A DNA stretch of 64,000 nt. It comes from Caulobacter sp. AP07. Lineage in GTDB: Bacteria > Pseudomonadota > Alphaproteobacteria > Caulobacterales > Caulobacteraceae. Below the pieces are notes generated by a model. That model searched no databases and was not told where the DNA came from. It saw nothing but the letters and a program-made list of their open reading frames with translations. The position numbers and the translations under genes were made by a program. The stretch lies in assembly GCF_000281955.1 (NCBI RefSeq), contig NZ_AKKF01000205.1, positions 1-64,000 on the forward strand. Direction: 5' to 3'. Numbering within the stretch: the first letter of the stretch is position 1; each line of letters starts with the position of its first letter. Shown here in pieces: positions 35,524 to 43,991 of this stretch.

Positions 35524-36987
35524 TCATGAATGATAGGCAAGCTTGCCGCCGTCGGTGAAGCGCGACATCCGGTAGCCGCCCAGATCGAAGCTTGGCGCGC
35601 GGCCCGTGGCGAGGTCGGCCAGGGCCTCTCCCGCCGCCGGGCCAAACGTCAGGCCGTTGGCGAAGCCGCTGCCGATGAACAGGCCCGGGACCCGCGGAGC
35701 CTCGGAAATCACCGGCATGTTGTCGATCGTCGTGCTGATCGCGCCGGCCCAGCGGTCCCGGATCTGGGCCGCCGCGAAGACCGGGAACCGCTCGATCAAC
35801 TTGGCCAGGGCCTCGGCCGGAGGCCTGGCCCAGTAGATCGGCTCCAGGATGCGCCGCGCCTCGAAGGGCGAGGGGCGATCAAGTTTCCACCGGCGGGGCG
35901 ACATCATCTCGTCCCACGCGCGGCTTGCCGAAAAGCCCAGGCGCGCCTGGGGCATCAGCGCCTGGACCGTGGACGGCGCCGAGAGCGCCGCAGCGATCAG
36001 ATCGCCATCGAGCGGGACGGCCATCTCGACGACCCCGACCGAATAGCCGCCGTCGATCTGTCGGCGAAAGCCGAAGGCCTCCGACGACAGCGAAACCTCC
36101 GGCCCGGCGACCGGCGACAGCGAGAGCATCGACAGGAAGACATCGACTTGCCGAAATCCCGCCCCGACGCTGCGGGCGAACATCGGCGACCAAGCCCCAC
36201 CGGCCAGAATGACCGCCTTGCAGGCGATCACGCCGCGTTCGGTGACGACGCCCGAGACGCGGCCGGCCGAGGTTTCCAGCCCTCGAGCGGCGCAGTTCTG
36301 CAGGACGATCGCGCCCTTGCGCTGGGCGGCCTCGGCGATGGCGGGCGCGGCCAGAACCGGCTCGACCGACGCGTCGGTCTGGCTCAGCAGCGCCTGATCG
36401 GGCGGGTCGCGCATGGCCGGAAAAAGCCGCGCGATCTCGGATTTGGAAATCACCCGCCCATCGACGCCGGGCGCGCCGGCGACCGAGGCCAGCCAGGCCT
36501 CGGCATAGGCCGCCTGCTCGGGCCCGGCCAACGGCGCGACGACGCCGGTGCGACGATAGCCCGTCTCCAGGCCGGTTCGCGCGTTCATGGCCGCCCAAAG
36601 GGTCTTGGAGCGCTCCAGCAGGCCCATCTTCGCCGGATCGGCCCACTGGCTGTAGACAAAGCCCATCGATCGGCCCGAGGCTTCCCCGGCGACCACGCCC
36701 TTTTCGCACAGCGCCACCGACACGCCGCGCTCAGCCAGGGTTAGGGCCGCGCTGGCCCCGACGAACCCGCCGCCGATCACCACCACGTCCACCGCGGCCG
36801 GAAGACGGTCGGCGCCGACCAGGCTCCGAGCGCGCGATCGGCCCAACGCGACGCCGACCTCGGTTCGCGACAGAACCAGGGCGCCGGCCGCCCCGCCGGC
36901 TCCCGCCGCGAGAGCGCCGCCGATCAGAAGCCGGCGGGAAAACCCGCCGCGCGTCGGCTTGCCGCCGTCAGAATCCGTTTTTGGCAT
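35524..36987 (-). CDS. FAD-dependent oxidoreductase (DAO family) with Tat signal
   Basis: A 487-residue DAO-superfamily flavoenzyme. The N-terminus has a twin-arginine signal (FSRRLLIGGALAAGAGG), so a folded, flavin-loaded protein is exported to the periplasm. The FAD loop VVIGGGFVGASAALTLAERG follows near residue 70 and GLFIGSGFANGLTFGP is near the C-terminus. It would oxidise a C-N bond (an amino acid, amine or similar). ATG 36987 is chosen because AGGGA precedes it and the Tat motif is then correctly placed. A shared-motif site lies 69 bases upstream. Confidence 0.9.
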   Translation of the reverse strand: MPKTDSDGGKPTRGGFSRRLLIGGALAAGAGGAAGALVLSRTEVGVALGRSRARSLVGADRLPAAVDVVVIGGGFVGASAALTLAERGVSVALCEKGVVAGEASGRSMGFVYSQWADPAKMGLLERSKTLWAAMNARTGLETGYRRTGVVAPLAGPEQAAYAEAWLASVAGAPGVDGRVISKSEIARLFPAMRDPPDQALLSQTDASVEPVLAAPAIAEAAQRKGAIVLQNCAARGLETSAGRVSGVVTERGVIACKAVILAGGAWSPMFARSVGAGFRQVDVFLSMLSLSPVAGPEVSLSSEAFGFRRQIDGGYSVGVVEMAVPLDGDLIAAALSAPSTVQALMPQARLGFSASRAWDEMMSPRRWKLDRPSPFEARRILEPIYWARPPAEALAKLIERFPVFAAAQIRDRWAGAISTTIDNMPVISEAPRVPGLFIGSGFANGLTFGPAAGEALADLATGRAPSFDLGGYRMSRFTDGGKLAYHS

Positions 36988-37056
36988 GTCCGTCCCTTGG
37001 CCCCGCGTCCGGTCTTCACCGCCGCCGATGTCGCCGTGCTCCACGGCCGCGGGCTA

Positions 37057-37072
37057 TACCCGCGCCGTGGGA
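37057..37072 (-). promoter_or_regulatory. Shared operator-like site 6 (TACCC-N6-TGGGA)
   Basis: Sits 69 bases before the Tat-exported flavin oxidoreductase, GGGTAT on the gene side. Confidence 0.6.
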
Positions 37073-37136
37073 CTTTTGGCCGCGCGCCGTCGGGAGACGT
37101 CCGTCCTGGGCGATCGAGAACCGCCGTCCTCGCGGA

Positions 37137-37508
37137 CTAGGCGCTGGGCGACTGCTGCAACAGGTAGAGATTGCCGTGGAGGTCCTTGAAGATCGCCATC
37201 ACGCCGTAGGAACGCGACTCCGGCGCCTGGACGAATTCCACGCCCCGCGCCTTCAACCGCTCGTAGGACCGGCGGCAGTCCTGCGTGCGCAGGACGACGG
37301 CGGCGTTGGTTCCCACCTGTTCGGGAAACCAGTCGGGGAGGGCGAAGCTGACCTGGTCGTCGGGCGAGGCCACCGTGATCCAGCGCTGGTCGCCGACGAC
37401 GTGGTCCTCGCGCTTCTCGAACTGCAGCTTGTCGATGAACCAGGCCAGGGCTTGTTCCTGATCGCGCACCGCGACGACGATCGTGGCCACCTGGACGGCT
37501 TCGGACAT
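37137..37508 (-). CDS. Small VOC-family protein
   Basis: A 123-residue VOC-fold protein with the pattern VATIVVAVRDQEQALAWF, then DQVSFALPDWF, and DLHGNLYLLQQ at the end. The first metal histidine of enzymatic members is not obvious, so it may be a binding or resistance protein. ATG 37508 is used; ATG 37520 is possible. It has its own shared-motif site 110 bases upstream. A relic with a very similar end (DLHGNLIRI) lies at 59.9 kb. Confidence 0.85.
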   Translation of the reverse strand: MSEAVQVATIVVAVRDQEQALAWFIDKLQFEKREDHVVGDQRWITVASPDDQVSFALPDWFPEQVGTNAAVVLRTQDCRRSYERLKARGVEFVQAPESRSYGVMAIFKDLHGNLYLLQQSPSA

Positions 37509-37618
37509 GGCGGATCCCATAGAGTGCTGCGAGGCGTGCTGAACACGGTCGACCAAAGCCGCTTCAGCGCCGCCAAGACTGGTTCGATCACAGTAAACTC
37601 GCGGCTCGCCGGGCCAAA

Positions 37619-37634
37619 TACCCTTTCCTGGTGA
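37619..37634 (-). promoter_or_regulatory. Shared operator-like site 7 (TACCC-N6-GGTGA)
   Basis: Sits 110 bases before the small VOC gene and reads TCACC-N6-GGGTAT on its strand. Confidence 0.6.
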
Positions 37635-37774
37635 CAACAAGGACGCCGACAACGGACTGGCCGGCGTCCATGAACAGTCAAGATAGGCGAGATCTGCTCG
37701 CAACGTCGCTCGCGGTCGGGTCGGCGAGCGTTCCGCGGCCGTCGAGCACTATCGGAATTCTTAAGAACGGCGGC

Positions 37775-37806
37775 TTGACACCTGCGAAAAAGTCGTAACC
37801 TAAGTA
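37775..37806 (+). promoter_or_regulatory. TTGACA-N15-TAACCTAAGTA promoter-like block
   Basis: A consensus TTGACA box, then GTCGTAACCTAAGTA, 90 bases before the Rieske start. The same arrangement is at 32679-32710. Confidence 0.55.
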
Positions 37807-37894
37807 TGACCCATCGCGATTTTGTGACGGATCGCCGGCAGCGACTGGAGCTCTCCTGAGCGCCCATGCCGGGATCGTGAATGGGGCCGAAACC

Positions 37895-38905
37895 ATGACC
37901 TACATCTACAATGCCTGGTATCCCGCCGGTTGGGTCCACGAATTAGAAAAGGGCCCTATCGCCCGGAAATTCCTGGATATTCCGGTGATGATCTATCGCC
38001 TCTCGACCGGCGTCCTGGCGGCGCTTCACGATCGTTGCCCGCACCGCTTCGCGCCGTTCTCCTACGGCACGATCGTCGAGGACAAGGTGCGCTGCATCTA
38101 TCACGGCCTGGAATTCGACAGCGCCGGCAGGTGCGTTGGCAACGCGCTGTGTTTCGCCGCGCCCAAGGTCGCCAAGGTCCGCAGCTTCCCGGTGTTCGAA
38201 CAGGACAACGTGGTCTGGATCTGGATGGGCGAAGAGGAGCCCGCCGACACCTCGACGATCCCTCGCTACGCCTACCACAACGACCCGAAATACCGCTGCG
38301 TCTACGGCAACAACTACACCAAGGCCGACTACCGCCTGCTGTGCGACAACCTGATGGACCTGACCCACATCGTGCTGCTGCATCCGGTGTTCGACGCCCT
38401 GCACCGCAAGCAGAGCTTCAAGTCCTGGGAGGAAGGCGACGACGTCCTGGCCAGCTACAGCGCCGTCGAGCCGCACGAGGAATATCACACGATCAACACC
38501 ATCCGCTGGGCCGCTCCGGGCAACCACGACCTGGAAATGCACATCATCCCCGACTTCGGCAAAGGGCCGGTGATCCAGGAATGGTCGGCCAACCTGCTGA
38601 CCCCGGAGACCAAATACACCTCGCACTACCTGTGGAGCGTGGCGGTGTCGGTGGATTCCCCCGAGACCGACGAGCAGATCTACGATCGCATGATCCAGGT
38701 CGTCGACCGCGAGGATTCCTGGATGATCGAGGGCGTCCAGGACCGCATGGGCGAGGCCGACCTGTTCGATCTCGACCCGGTGCTGATCGCCACCGACGCG
38801 GCCGGGGTGCGCATGCGCCGCAAGCTGGCCGCCATGGTCGAGAAGGACGCGGCCAGGCGGGCCGCCCGGGCCGCCAGCCGCGAAGCGGCGCCGGTGAGCG
38901 CCTAG
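37895..38905 (+). CDS. Rieske oxygenase, VanA type, paralogue of 30.7 kb gene
   Basis: A 336-residue oxygenase with Rieske ligands Cys48, His50, Cys67, His70 (CPHRFAP and CIYHG) and iron site DNLMDLTHIVLLH. Shares YNAWY, NLMDLTH and SWEEGDDV blocks with the protein at 29653-30669, so the two arose by duplication but have diverged in the substrate-binding half. Both belong to the vanillate O-demethylase oxygenase group. Start at ATG 37895; an in-frame GTG six codons earlier is less likely. It has no partner reductase next to it. Confidence 0.93.
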   Translation: MTYIYNAWYPAGWVHELEKGPIARKFLDIPVMIYRLSTGVLAALHDRCPHRFAPFSYGTIVEDKVRCIYHGLEFDSAGRCVGNALCFAAPKVAKVRSFPVFEQDNVVWIWMGEEEPADTSTIPRYAYHNDPKYRCVYGNNYTKADYRLLCDNLMDLTHIVLLHPVFDALHRKQSFKSWEEGDDVLASYSAVEPHEEYHTINTIRWAAPGNHDLEMHIIPDFGKGPVIQEWSANLLTPETKYTSHYLWSVAVSVDSPETDEQIYDRMIQVVDREDSWMIEGVQDRMGEADLFDLDPVLIATDAAGVRMRRKLAAMVEKDAARRAARAASREAAPVSA

Positions 38906-38914
38906 ACCGTCCTG

Positions 38915-38938
38915 CCAGGGGGCTCCTCCGCCCCCTGG
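38915..38938 (+). terminator. Hairpin after Rieske gene
   Basis: A nine-base stem (CCAGGGGGC / GCCCCCTGG) with a six-base loop begins 10 bases after the stop. Confidence 0.6.
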
Positions 38939-38974
38939 AAGGCCGGAGGAGCCCGCGGGGACAAAACCCTTGGC

Positions 38975-39005
38975 GAAGCGCGCGCGGCGGCCCCGCGCGC
39001 GCTTC
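38975..39005. terminator. Second strong hairpin in convergent gap
   Basis: A 13-bp stem (GAAGCGCGCGCGG / CCGCGCGCGCTTC), very stable. It lies in the gap between convergent genes. Confidence 0.5.
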
Positions 39006-39087
39006 TTGCCGTCCGGTCCAGGCCGGGCCAACGCCGTGCGGACTCGCCGCGCCGGCCTTGACCCCCGGGCCCAGCGCCCCGGACGCA

Positions 39088-39118
39088 AAAGGGCCGCGCT
39101 CCCAGGGGAGGCGCGGCC
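39088..39118 (-). terminator. Intrinsic terminator of the O-demethylase gene
   Basis: On the minus strand GGCCGCGC pairs with GCGCGGCC around a TCCCCTGGGA-type loop and is followed by CTTTTGCG, a short T tract. It lies 36 bases after the demethylase stop. Confidence 0.65.
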
Positions 39119-39153
39119 AGTTGGCAGGGAGGTTCAGGCCGTGAAGGGTCTGG

Positions 39154-40530
39154 TCAGGCGTCGAGCGCCACCGCGCCAGCCAGGCGCGGAATAGCGCTCA
39201 CGTCGATATGCTCGTTGCGCGGCAGGTCGAAAATCGGGAAGCGGGCGACCGTGGCGCGGATCTTCTTCTGCCGAGCTCCCGGCTCGCCCCAGACGATCTC
39301 GACCTCGCCGCCCAGATCGGCATGGGCGATGTCGATCGGGCAGAGCGAGATCATCGCCCGATAGTAGTAGCTATAGACCCGGCCCATCGACAGACCGACG
39401 CGGACGCCGTCCTTCAACACCTCGTCGACATGGCTGACCATGCCGTTCTTGCTCCAGATCGTGTCGGCCTGGAACGTCATGAAGTCATGGGCCGGCCCCT
39501 TCTCGAAGAACGAGGCGTAGACGTCCAGGATGTCCTGAACGTTCCAGATCAGGGTGACGACCGCGCGCCGCGGCGCGGCCACCAAGGCGGCAAGGGCCTC
39601 GCGGCCGATGAAGTCGTGGTCGAACTTGACCACATGGCTCCAGCCCAGGTCGATCGGATTGGAATAGCGGGCGGCCAGATCCGGCCCGGCGCTGCCTTCC
39701 AACTGGGCGAAGTGTCCGGCGTAGTAGTCCATGGCCTCGCCCAGATAGGCGATGAAGTCGGGGTCCTGATGCCAGGCGGCCATGAAATGGATGGCCACCT
39801 GGGGAAAGCCGTTCTCGGTGTGGTTCATGCCGTAGACCAGCATGCCGATCCGCTCGACCCCGAACGGCTGACCCGCCTGCAGGATCTTGGCATAGACGGG
39901 CAGGGCGTCCTCGATCCTGCCGTGGACCTCGTAGGCCAGACTACCGGCCATGCCGATGCGCAGGACCTTGATGTCCACGACCTGGCCGCTCTCGACCGTG
40001 ATCTGGGCCGGCCGGTGGCGCAGGAACTTGATGTCGTGCAGATCTTCCTGCAGCGCCGCTTCCAGGATTTCCAGCGAACGCGGCCCCGCGACCTGGAACA
40101 TGAACACCTGGCCCGTCAGGTCCTCGCCCTTGACGTCGTACTTACCGGAATCGACGAAGTAGTTGATGTAGGGCGACAGGTAGAAGGTGATGAACTCGTC
40201 TTCGCCGGTGCGCAGCAACATGCCGTGGGCCATGATATTGCCCTGGGCGTTGCACATCACCGCATGCTTGGAGCCGCCGATCGAGAACTTGGCGAAGCTG
40301 TTGACGCAGGTGTCCGCAAACAGCTTCATCGCGTCGGGGCCGGAGATCTTATAGGGATAGGTGGGATTGAGCCCCGCGTGCAGATAGGCGGTGTCCTTCC
40401 AGGACATCACCTCCTTTTGCCAGCCGGCGAACTCCCAGGGGGTCAGATGGCCCGACGTCGAATTGTACGCGGCGACCTCGGGGTCCAGCGGCAGGTAGGG
40501 ACTGTGGGGGATCTGGCCTGGATCGTTCAT
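39154..40530 (-). CDS. Aminomethyltransferase (GcvT)-family protein, LigM/DesA-like O-demethylase candidate
   Basis: A 458-residue GcvT-fold protein (FAGWQKEVMSW at the start, GMAGSLAYEVHG in the folate-binding half, GVRVGLSMGRVYSYYYRA later). Glycine-cleavage T protein is about 370 residues and is found with gcvH and gcvP, which are absent here. Length and context fit the tetrahydrofolate-dependent O-demethylases LigM and DesA, which move the methyl of vanillate or syringate to tetrahydrofolate. folB, folD and purU lie just upstream on the same strand and would handle the C1-folate. A dimethylglycine or sarcosine demethylase is the main alternative. Confidence 0.85.
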   Translation of the reverse strand: MNDPGQIPHSPYLPLDPEVAAYNSTSGHLTPWEFAGWQKEVMSWKDTAYLHAGLNPTYPYKISGPDAMKLFADTCVNSFAKFSIGGSKHAVMCNAQGNIMAHGMLLRTGEDEFITFYLSPYINYFVDSGKYDVKGEDLTGQVFMFQVAGPRSLEILEAALQEDLHDIKFLRHRPAQITVESGQVVDIKVLRIGMAGSLAYEVHGRIEDALPVYAKILQAGQPFGVERIGMLVYGMNHTENGFPQVAIHFMAAWHQDPDFIAYLGEAMDYYAGHFAQLEGSAGPDLAARYSNPIDLGWSHVVKFDHDFIGREALAALVAAPRRAVVTLIWNVQDILDVYASFFEKGPAHDFMTFQADTIWSKNGMVSHVDEVLKDGVRVGLSMGRVYSYYYRAMISLCPIDIAHADLGGEVEIVWGEPGARQKKIRATVARFPIFDLPRNEHIDVSAIPRLAGAVALDA

Positions 40531-40662
40531 CGACTGTCTCCTCGAGCGCTCGGCCCTGATGGAATGGGAAGGGTGGCGGGGTCAGGACCGGTCCGCGAAC
40601 CGGCGGCGACTTGACGGCGCCTTGGCTGAACGGACGCTAGCAACTCGCCGTGCGCCCAAATA

Positions 40663-40678
40663 TCACCCCGGCTTGGGA
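40663..40678 (-). promoter_or_regulatory. Shared-motif variant before O-demethylase (TCACC-N6-TGGGA)
   Basis: Both halves are the weaker variants seen singly at other sites. It lies 132 bases before the demethylase start. Confidence 0.45.
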
Positions 40679-40688
40679 CGAAGCCGGG

Positions 40689-41117
40689 TCAGACGTTGCG
40701 CCCCATGGCTGGAGCGACGCGCGCCACGACCACCCGCGCGCCGGCCAGGGCCTCGCGCAAGGCGGCCGGCTTCTCGACCGCCACCTCGGCCGCCAGCACG
40801 ACCGCATGCTCCAGGCAGGCCAGGGCCAGACGCCGCGCGAAGGTCTCGATCAAGCCGATGCGCTCGCCGGCCAGCGACTGGGCGTGAACGACGATTTGGT
40901 TGTAGTCGATCGTCTCGCCCAACTGATCGACCAGGACCGGAGACACCTCCAGCACCACGTCGATATCGAGCCGTTGCCTTTGGCCGATCTCGTGGTCGTG
41001 GACGCCGATGTCGGCCTCGACTCGCAGGCCGCGCACCATCACCTCGGCCCGGACGACCTGGGCCGAGGCTTCGGCGACCAGCGCCCGTTCAGGCGTGACC
41101 TTGGCGATCGCGTTCAT
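40689..41117 (-). CDS. folB: Dihydroneopterin aldolase
   Basis: A 142-residue FolB-type aldolase/epimerase, cleaving dihydroneopterin to hydroxymethyl-dihydropterin for folate synthesis. Recognisable parts are ADIGVHDHEIGQRQ, TIDYNQIVVH, the glutamate of IGLIETFARRLA and the lysine of VEKPAAL. It has an N-terminal extension of about 20 residues. Its start overlaps the folD end by 29 bases, so it is in one operon with folD and purU. Presence in this catabolic setting suggests boosting the tetrahydrofolate supply. Confidence 0.9.
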   Translation of the reverse strand: MNAIAKVTPERALVAEASAQVVRAEVMVRGLRVEADIGVHDHEIGQRQRLDIDVVLEVSPVLVDQLGETIDYNQIVVHAQSLAGERIGLIETFARRLALACLEHAVVLAAEVAVEKPAALREALAGARVVVARVAPAMGRNV

Positions 41118-41967
41118 CCGACAGGCTCCTTGCGGCTTTGACGGTGTTGGCCAGCAGGCAGGCGATGGTCATCGGGCCCACGCCGCCGGGGACCGGCGTG
41201 GCCGCTCGGGCGTGGCCGAGTTCCTCGGTGGCGGTGTCGCCCACCAGGCGCGCGCCGCCATCGGATTGATGAACCCGGGTGATGCCGACGTCGATGACCA
41301 CGCAGCCGGGCTTGATCCAGTCGCCCCGCACCAGGCGCGGACTGCCGGCGGCGGCCACGACGATATCGGCGCGGCGGACGATGTCGGGCAGGTCGCGCGT
41401 ATGGATATGGGTGATGGCCACGGTGCATTCGCGCTCGAGCAGCAGCAGCGAGACCGGCTTGCCGACGATGTTGGACTTGCCGATGACCACGGCGTTCAGG
41501 CCGCGGTAGTCGTCGATGACCGAGTCCAGCAGCATCATGCAGCCCAGCGGCGTGCAGGGCACCAGCCCGCCGGTCCCGGTCGATAGTCGCCCGACATTGA
41601 CCGGGTGAAAGCCGTCGACATCCTTGCTGGGCTTGATGCTCTGCAGGACCTTGCCCGCGTCGATCTGCGGCGGCAGGGGCAGTTGCACCAGGATTCCATG
41701 GACGTCGGGATCGGAGTTCAATCGCGCCACCAGGATCAGGAGATCCGCCTCCAGGCAATCGCGCGACAGGCGGTGTTCCTGCGACACGATCCCAACCTGG
41801 CTGCACTTGGCGACCTTGCGGCGGACATAGACCTCGCTGGCCGGGTCGTCGCCGACCAGCACCACGGCCAACCGCGGCGTGAGACCCGTCGCCGTCAGGG
41901 CCGCGACGTCCTGGGCAAGGCTTGCGCAGAGCCGTTCGGCGATCGCCGCGCCGTCGATCAGTTGCAC
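41089..41967 (-). CDS. folD: Methylene-THF dehydrogenase / methenyl-THF cyclohydrolase
   Basis: A 292-residue bifunctional enzyme that oxidises 5,10-methylene-THF to methenyl-THF (NADP) and hydrolyses it to 10-formyl-THF. The catalytic lysine is in YVRRKVAKC, the folate motif QLPLPPQID follows, and the NADP motif is GKSNIVGKPV. PVPGGVGPMT is the second signature. It starts at GTG 41967, four bases after purU, and overlaps folB. Here it would oxidise the C1 unit taken from methoxy groups. Confidence 0.93.
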   Translation of the reverse strand: MQLIDGAAIAERLCASLAQDVAALTATGLTPRLAVVLVGDDPASEVYVRRKVAKCSQVGIVSQEHRLSRDCLEADLLILVARLNSDPDVHGILVQLPLPPQIDAGKVLQSIKPSKDVDGFHPVNVGRLSTGTGGLVPCTPLGCMMLLDSVIDDYRGLNAVVIGKSNIVGKPVSLLLLERECTVAITHIHTRDLPDIVRRADIVVAAAGSPRLVRGDWIKPGCVVIDVGITRVHQSDGGARLVGDTATEELGHARAATPVPGGVGPMTIACLLANTVKAARSLSDERDRQGHA

Positions 41968-41971
41968 CGCC

Positions 41972-42832
41972 CTAGTCCTGGAAGACGACGGTCTTGGCGC
42001 CGTTGAGCAACACCCGGTCCTGCAGATGGAAGCTGACCGCCCGGGCCAGAACCCGGCGCTCGATATCCCGGCCCTTGCGCACCAGATCGTCGGGCGCGTT
42101 GGCGTGGCTGACGTGCTCGATGTCCTGAGCGATGATCGGTCCTTCGTCCAGGTCCCCGGTCACGTAGTGGGCCGTCGCGCCGATGATCTTGACGCCGCGG
42201 GCGTGGGCCTGATGGTAGGGCTTGGCGCCCTTGAAGCTGGGCAGGAAGCTGTGGTGGATGTTGATGCAGCGCCCGCTGAGAAAGCTGGCCAGATCGTCCG
42301 ACAGGATCTGCATGTAGCGCGCCAGGATGATGAGCTCGGCGCCGGTGTCCTCGACGATGGCCTTGATGGCCGCTTCCTGCTCGGCCTTGGTCTCCTTGGT
42401 GATCGGCAGGTGGTGGAACGGGATGTCGCCGAAGTCGGCCCCGCCATAGGTGGCCCGCGCGTGGTTGGAGACGATCCCGACCACGTCCATCGCGATCTCG
42501 CCGATGCGGTGGCGGTAGAGCAGGTCGACCAGGCAGTGGTCGAACTTCGAGGCCAGCAGCAGAACCTTGCGCAAGGTGTTCTTGGGCCGCACCGTCCAAT
42601 GGGTGGCGAACGCCTGGACCGCTTCGCCGAAATTGCGCCCCAGCTCGGCTTGGTCCACCCCCGCGGGAAGGTCGAACTCGATCCGAGTGAAGAACATCCC
42701 CGTTTCGACGTCGTTAAACTGGTGCGCCTCCAGGATGTTGCCGCCGCAAGCGAACAGATATCCCGTCACGCGCGTCACGATGCCCGCCTGGTCTGGGCAT
42801 GAAAGGGTAAGGAGATAAGGTGTCCGCGACAT
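41972..42832 (-). CDS. purU: Formyltetrahydrofolate deformylase
   Basis: A 286-residue PurU with an N-terminal ACT domain ([20 protein letters not shown]) and a formyltransferase-fold hydrolase domain with [21 protein letters not shown] (core [14 protein letters not shown]) and the aspartate of [12 protein letters not shown]. It releases formate from 10-formyl-THF and regenerates THF. ATG 42832 gives the usual family length. It leads purU-folD-folB. The AT-rich stretch 42840-42870 is a likely promoter and a shared-motif site lies 135 bases upstream. Confidence 0.93.
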   Translation of the reverse strand: MSRTPYLLTLSCPDQAGIVTRVTGYLFACGGNILEAHQFNDVETGMFFTRIEFDLPAGVDQAELGRNFGEAVQAFATHWTVRPKNTLRKVLLLASKFDHCLVDLLYRHRIGEIAMDVVGIVSNHARATYGGADFGDIPFHHLPITKETKAEQEAAIKAIVEDTGAELIILARYMQILSDDLASFLSGRCINIHHSFLPSFKGAKPYHQAHARGVKIIGATAHYVTGDLDEGPIIAQDIEHVSHANAPDDLVRKGRDIERRVLARAVSFHLQDRVLLNGAKTVVFQD

Positions 42833-42967
42833 GTGACTTCTCGCACGATTTATATATTGTCGGTATCTGTACAAACTGCACCGTCATCGGCTCGCCGAAC
42901 AGGTGTTTACAGATGCGATGCAGAGATCGACTTCACCTGTATTTGCGCAGTGCGTCGTTTCGGGCAA

Positions 42968-42983
42968 TACCCGTAGGATGGGA
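42968..42983 (-). promoter_or_regulatory. Shared operator-like site 8 (TACCC-N6-TGGGA)
   Basis: Sits 135 bases before purU, the first gene of the folate/C1 unit. Confidence 0.6.
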
Positions 42984-43052
42984 CTTTCAAAGACCAAAAA
43001 AATAAGCGCCGACGGCGAGGCGGTCCGCTGAGCCGGCGCGGGCCTCCTCAAG

Positions 43053-43068
43053 TCCCCTCGCAGGGGTA
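43053..43068 (+). promoter_or_regulatory. Shared operator-like site 9 (TCCCC-N6-GGGTA)
   Basis: Sits 61 bases before the cupin gene at 43130, with GGGTAT on the gene side. It is 70 bases from site 8, which faces the other way. Confidence 0.6.
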
Positions 43069-43129
43069 TGGGTCGGCTCCCCGGTCTGGACGACCCTTGG
43101 GCTTGGCCCGTCGCCGAAGGATCTCCGCC

Positions 43130-43474
43130 GTGAACGTCACGCGTTTCGAAACCGCCACGGAATATTTTCCGCCCAATCACCACGACATGCGCTGCCTGCG
43201 CCTGCAGGGCCACGAGGCGGGGCCGGCGGATTCGCTTTGGCTGGGGGTCTCGGTAATCGCACCGGGCGGCCATGTCGAAAGCTCGGCTTCGCCGCTGGAA
43301 AAGCACTATGTGGTCCTCGAAGGCGAGTTGACCTTGAGCACCGGCGCGGAGACCGCGGTCCTGAAAGCCTTCGACTCCTGCCGCATGGCCCCGGGCGAGC
43401 CGCGCGAGATCCGCAACCATAGCAGCCAGCCCGCAAAGATCCTGCTGGCCATGCCGTTTCCGCCGGTCGTCTGA
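43130..43474 (+). CDS. Cupin-domain protein
   Basis: A 114-residue single-domain cupin. The barrel is visible in SVIAPGGHVESSASPLEKHYVVLEGELTLSTG (core EKHYVVLEGELTL) and GEPREIRNHSSQPAKILLAM. Only one of the usual motif-1 histidines is clear, so metal binding is uncertain. Such small cupins are often isomerases, lyases or accessory sensors next to aromatic degradation genes. GTG 43130 has AAGGA before it. It is divergent from purU across a gap with two opposed shared-motif sites. Confidence 0.82.
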   Translation: MNVTRFETATEYFPPNHHDMRCLRLQGHEAGPADSLWLGVSVIAPGGHVESSASPLEKHYVVLEGELTLSTGAETAVLKAFDSCRMAPGEPREIRNHSSQPAKILLAMPFPPVV

Positions 43475-43531
43475 CGCCGGCGCCGGGAGGTGGGGGGCAA
43501 GGAGCCCGGCTCATGCCAAGGTCCTGCGATG

Positions 43532-43909
43532 TCAGGCCCACGGCGTTAGCGGGCGCACGGCCGTTTGCGCGCGCAGCCCTTCGGCTTGGACAAATTCCCA
43601 CACCGAACGATAGTCGACCTTCAGGTCTCAGACGATCCGCAGTTCGGCCACCAGCCCGCGAAAGGTGAAGGGCTTCTCCCGGCAGCGCGCGATCAGCCAC
43701 ACGGCGTGCTCACCCCGGATCGTTCTGAGCTTGTAGCCGCCGACCTTGCGAGGCGCCGCGCTCCCCGTCGCCCCGAACCGCGCCACCCAGTTGATCGCCG
43801 AGCTTGGCGAGACGCCAAAACGTGCAGCCGCCTGACGGCGTGACATCCCGCCCGTCACGACGGCCGAGATCACGCGATGTCGTAAATCCAGCGAATAGGA
43901 TTTCGCCAT
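43532..43909 (-). pseudogene. IS630-family transposase relic
   Basis: The frame begins as an IS630 transposase (MAKSYSLDLRHRVISAVV, then MSRRQAAARFGVSPSSAINW, a helix-turn-helix of residues about 20-60). An in-frame TGA at 43628-43630 interrupts it. The same frame then continues with DLKVDYRSVWEFVQAEGL, the typical next block, and ends at a stop at 43532. The catalytic DDE part is missing. It is therefore a decayed and truncated element. I could not define its terminal inverted repeats. Confidence 0.8.
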
Positions 43910-43991
43910 CCTGTCGCCCCCTCCGATCATGGAGCACCTTGCCCATGGCGACGCCCAAAGAGGTCGAGGCGCCATGGGCCGCGGCGGAGCG

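Larger units (their letters stand above)
37509..37894. other. Divergent promoter region (VOC gene / Rieske gene)
   Basis: No gene. It holds shared-motif site 7 near the VOC gene and a promoter-like block at 37775-37806 reading toward the Rieske gene at 37895. Confidence 0.6.
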
